Assembly (NCBI RefSeq): GCF_001640805.2
Contig: NC_066847.1
Span: 23,675,504 to 23,739,503, forward strand
Direction: 5' to 3'
Origin: Lates calcarifer
Taxonomy: Eukaryota; Chordata; Actinopteri; Centropomidae
Length of the DNA stretch: 64,000 nt
Position numbers and translations under genes: made by a program. The notes under the pieces were generated by a model. It searched no databases. It was not told the DNA's origin and saw only the letters and a list, made by a program, of their open reading frames with translations. This document shows, one piece after another, positions 62,130 to 64,000 of this stretch (its first letter is position 1; every line of letters begins with the position of its first letter).

Positions 62130-63099
62130 GTAAAGTAAACCTTAACGTCAGCGCCGACAGCTATCTTAACTACAGTAATGTGAGCAGGAAAGCCCTCAGA
62201 GATTCGAAACGTTAATGTTCACTCACGTAGCTAAGCAAAGGGCAGCGTTGTGTTAGCTAGCTGTTAGCTAGCTTGTTAGACGGAAACGGATTTGTCATGG
62301 ATTAGCTAAATGGTTAACGGTGCAGCGCATCGCAGGACAACAAATGTTAACGTTACGGGGGGTACATCTTAAGGAAGTCGTGGGTTTAAAACAGCCCAGA
62401 TCTGGGTAGCTGTGATTGTCGCATTTAGTCGACATCGTACAATTTTAACAAATTCAATTAAGCGATTAGTCACGTTTAGCTGACTTAGCTGTCCTTGGCT
62501 GGTGAAGCGTTAGCGAGTCATTTCCTTTATGAATTAGCTGGTGAAGAGGATTACTTTGTAACAATCAGGCTGCATCTCAGATCTGCATGTATCCATCTGT
62601 AATCAGTATATTCGCTACGAATGATGCATAACTTCCTGTAGCCTCTTAGGGATATAAATGTTTGTGTAACAGATTATGTAACGCTAAGAGATGTGCTCAT
62701 GTTGTTATTTTTGTTGGTGCCCAGAAAAGTAAGTCGAGTTTGTTTCTGGCACGTCAAAGGGACAGATGAGTTTGATAGGTGAGCAGATCAGTCATCAGCT
62801 AACAGCTGCTGAGTCCTAAGCCATGAAGGTTGAGATGATAATATACAGTGTGCAAGAGAGGAGCTTTTGTTCAGTGGACATCTGAGTCTCTGGTTCATCA
62901 TTAAAACCTACTAGCCTCTTTCATTGTTTTCTCCGCCAACTAAATGTTAGCAATCAGACACTTTTTCATTGAAGTAACGAAACGTTGAAGACATGATTCA
63001 AAACTAAATAATGCTTTCATACATCTTCTTGGTATCTGGACTGTATGATAATGTAATTTCCCCCCCTCATCTGTATCAGGTGACATTGTCTTGTATGGA

Positions 63100-63377
63100 A
63101 TGACAACCTCCCAGAGATACATTCAATCCAAACCAGCGGGTAAGTTGGCACGCTGCTGTGAAAACAGATAAACTGTGTGTCAGTTCATCGCTTGTTGATT
63201 CACTCCTCTGTTGCCATCCTGTCCTTTTTCACAAATATACATTAGCTCGGTTTGCTGACATGGAGTGGCAAACACCAGCTGTGTCAGAGAAGTTCCAAAG
63301 CCGTTTTGGCCGCCGGCCTGGAACATCGGACAGTGGGGACACTGGTCTTGGCACCTCAGCATCTGACAGCACAGAAG
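63100..63377 (+). CDS. cep85: CEP85 centrosomal protein, first two coding exons (partial)
   Basis: Coding exons 63100..63139 and 63246..63377; the first coding exon begins at an acceptor, 63080. Joined in phase 1 they read MTTSQRYIQSKPA-ARFADMEWQTPAVSEKF and continue RFGRRPGTSDSGDTGLGTSA. This matches the N-terminal region of human CEP85 (EWQTPVISEPFRSRF, then VADSGDTAIGTSCSD). Known: CEP85 localises to centrosomes, antagonises NEK2A to limit premature centriole disengagement, and with STIL supports centriole duplication through a long coiled coil. The coiled-coil part lies beyond the right edge. The final donor is GAAG|GTGATG at 63377. In human, CEP85 is in the same chromosomal region (1p36.11) but, as I recall, not next to WDTC1. 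A two-codon-plus-stop upstream ORF overlaps the start (see findings). Confidence 0.85.
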
Positions 63378-64000
63378 GTGATGCCCCCCCCCCACACACA
63401 CACTGCCTGTAGTGTGTATTGTGTAACGTTGTTTTGAAGTCTGTCTGTCAGTCTTGGAGTCCCAGTTTGCACTCTATGCAATCAGAGTTGGGTGCTTCAA
63501 TGGTGGCTCAATTTTTTAGAATAGTCGCACTTTACTGGATATCTTATTCTATCATGTGGTTGTTATTATATTGTTGTTGTTATATCGTCATTAAACCTTA
63601 TTATATTTTAATCTGACTTGAAATGTATAATGTGGTCAGAAGCCACACATGACCCTTAGACTCAACCCTAACCACTTTTTTGTGCTGAAGCTGGAAAGAC
63701 TCTGTCTTATCGTTTGTATTGTTGTTTCTTAGGCTATTTATAAAGTGAGAAAAATGTGCATGATCCACTGTGGGTGCTTTAGAGATTTGCAGAGGTAGAT
63801 TAGAGCACTAGCCAAAAATGCCCCAAGCCTCTGCTGCACTGCTCTGGTGTTATGGCTAATTGCGAGGATGGGGTGTTGGGATACCAGGACTGGACAGCTA
63901 AATGGAAACTGGACCCATGCCTGTGGTGTGAAATGTCACATTCAACAAACTTGTATTTTGTATTATCACGGTTATAAATGGGAATATCCCACGGGAGAAA
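63378..64000 (+). other. cep85: CEP85 intron (runs off window)
   Basis: Non-coding AT-rich sequence after the donor at 63378; no further CEP85 exon was recognised before the window ends. Confidence 0.6.

Noticed and set aside
1..64000. CRISPR arrays, prophage, operons or other microbial defence systems
   Set aside because: All genes are spliced vertebrate orthologs; the only regular repeats are microsatellites and dispersed transposable-element relics.

Overview
This window is nuclear DNA from a ray-finned fish, probably a percomorph teleost. The genes have many short introns with GT-AG junctions, and every protein is a clear vertebrate ortholog. Long CA/CT dinucleotide tracts are common, and several degenerate interspersed repeats resemble families familiar from perch-like fishes. 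The gene content corresponds to human 1p36.11 (ZDHHC18, PIGV, ARID1A, GPN2, GPATCH3, NR0B2, KDF1, TMEM222, WDTC1, CEP85), with local rearrangement. There are no bacterial-type operons, CRISPR arrays or plasmid/phage features.

Layout, left to right: ZDHHC18 first two coding exons (minus, runs off the left edge); PIGV (minus, 3 coding exons, 505 aa); ARID1A (minus, 20 coding exons, 2314 aa, 7.2-22.1 kb); a 3.4 kb gene-free stretch with simple repeats; GPN2 (minus, 5 exons, 317 aa); GPATCH3 (minus, 7 exons, 515 aa); a 5.5 kb gap holding candidate nuclear-receptor sites and an interspersed repeat; NR0B2/SHP (plus, 2 exons, 258 aa); a 3 kb gap with an L2-like LINE relic; KDF1 (minus, 3 exons, 401 aa); a trophoblast-glycoprotein-like leucine-rich-repeat receptor (minus, 2 exons, 415 aa); TMEM222 (minus, 6 exons, 183 aa); WDTC1 (minus, 15 coding exons, 670 aa); and the start of CEP85 (plus, runs off the right edge). 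I placed each splice junction by hand. In every complete model the reading phases close exactly, and the lengths agree with what I recall of the human proteins.

The genes do not form one pathway. They cover chromatin remodelling (ARID1A), GPI-anchor synthesis (PIGV), palmitoylation (ZDHHC18), RNA polymerase II assembly (GPN2), a G-patch protein (GPATCH3), bile-acid/metabolic repression (NR0B2), epidermal differentiation (KDF1), Wnt-inhibitory membrane signalling (TPBG family), a CUL4-DDB1 substrate receptor (WDTC1) and centrosome biology (CEP85). They are neighbours by shared ancestry.

I found no convincing new gene system. The main leads are regulatory or structural: recurrent GTTAGC/GCTAGC words around several promoters, an IR-1-like element plus a perfect NR5A/ERR site upstream of NR0B2, a CRE/AP-1/MEF2 cluster in an ARID1A intron, an orphan NRF1/E2F-like spot, a coding minisatellite in ARID1A, and a three-codon upstream ORF overlapping the CEP85 start.
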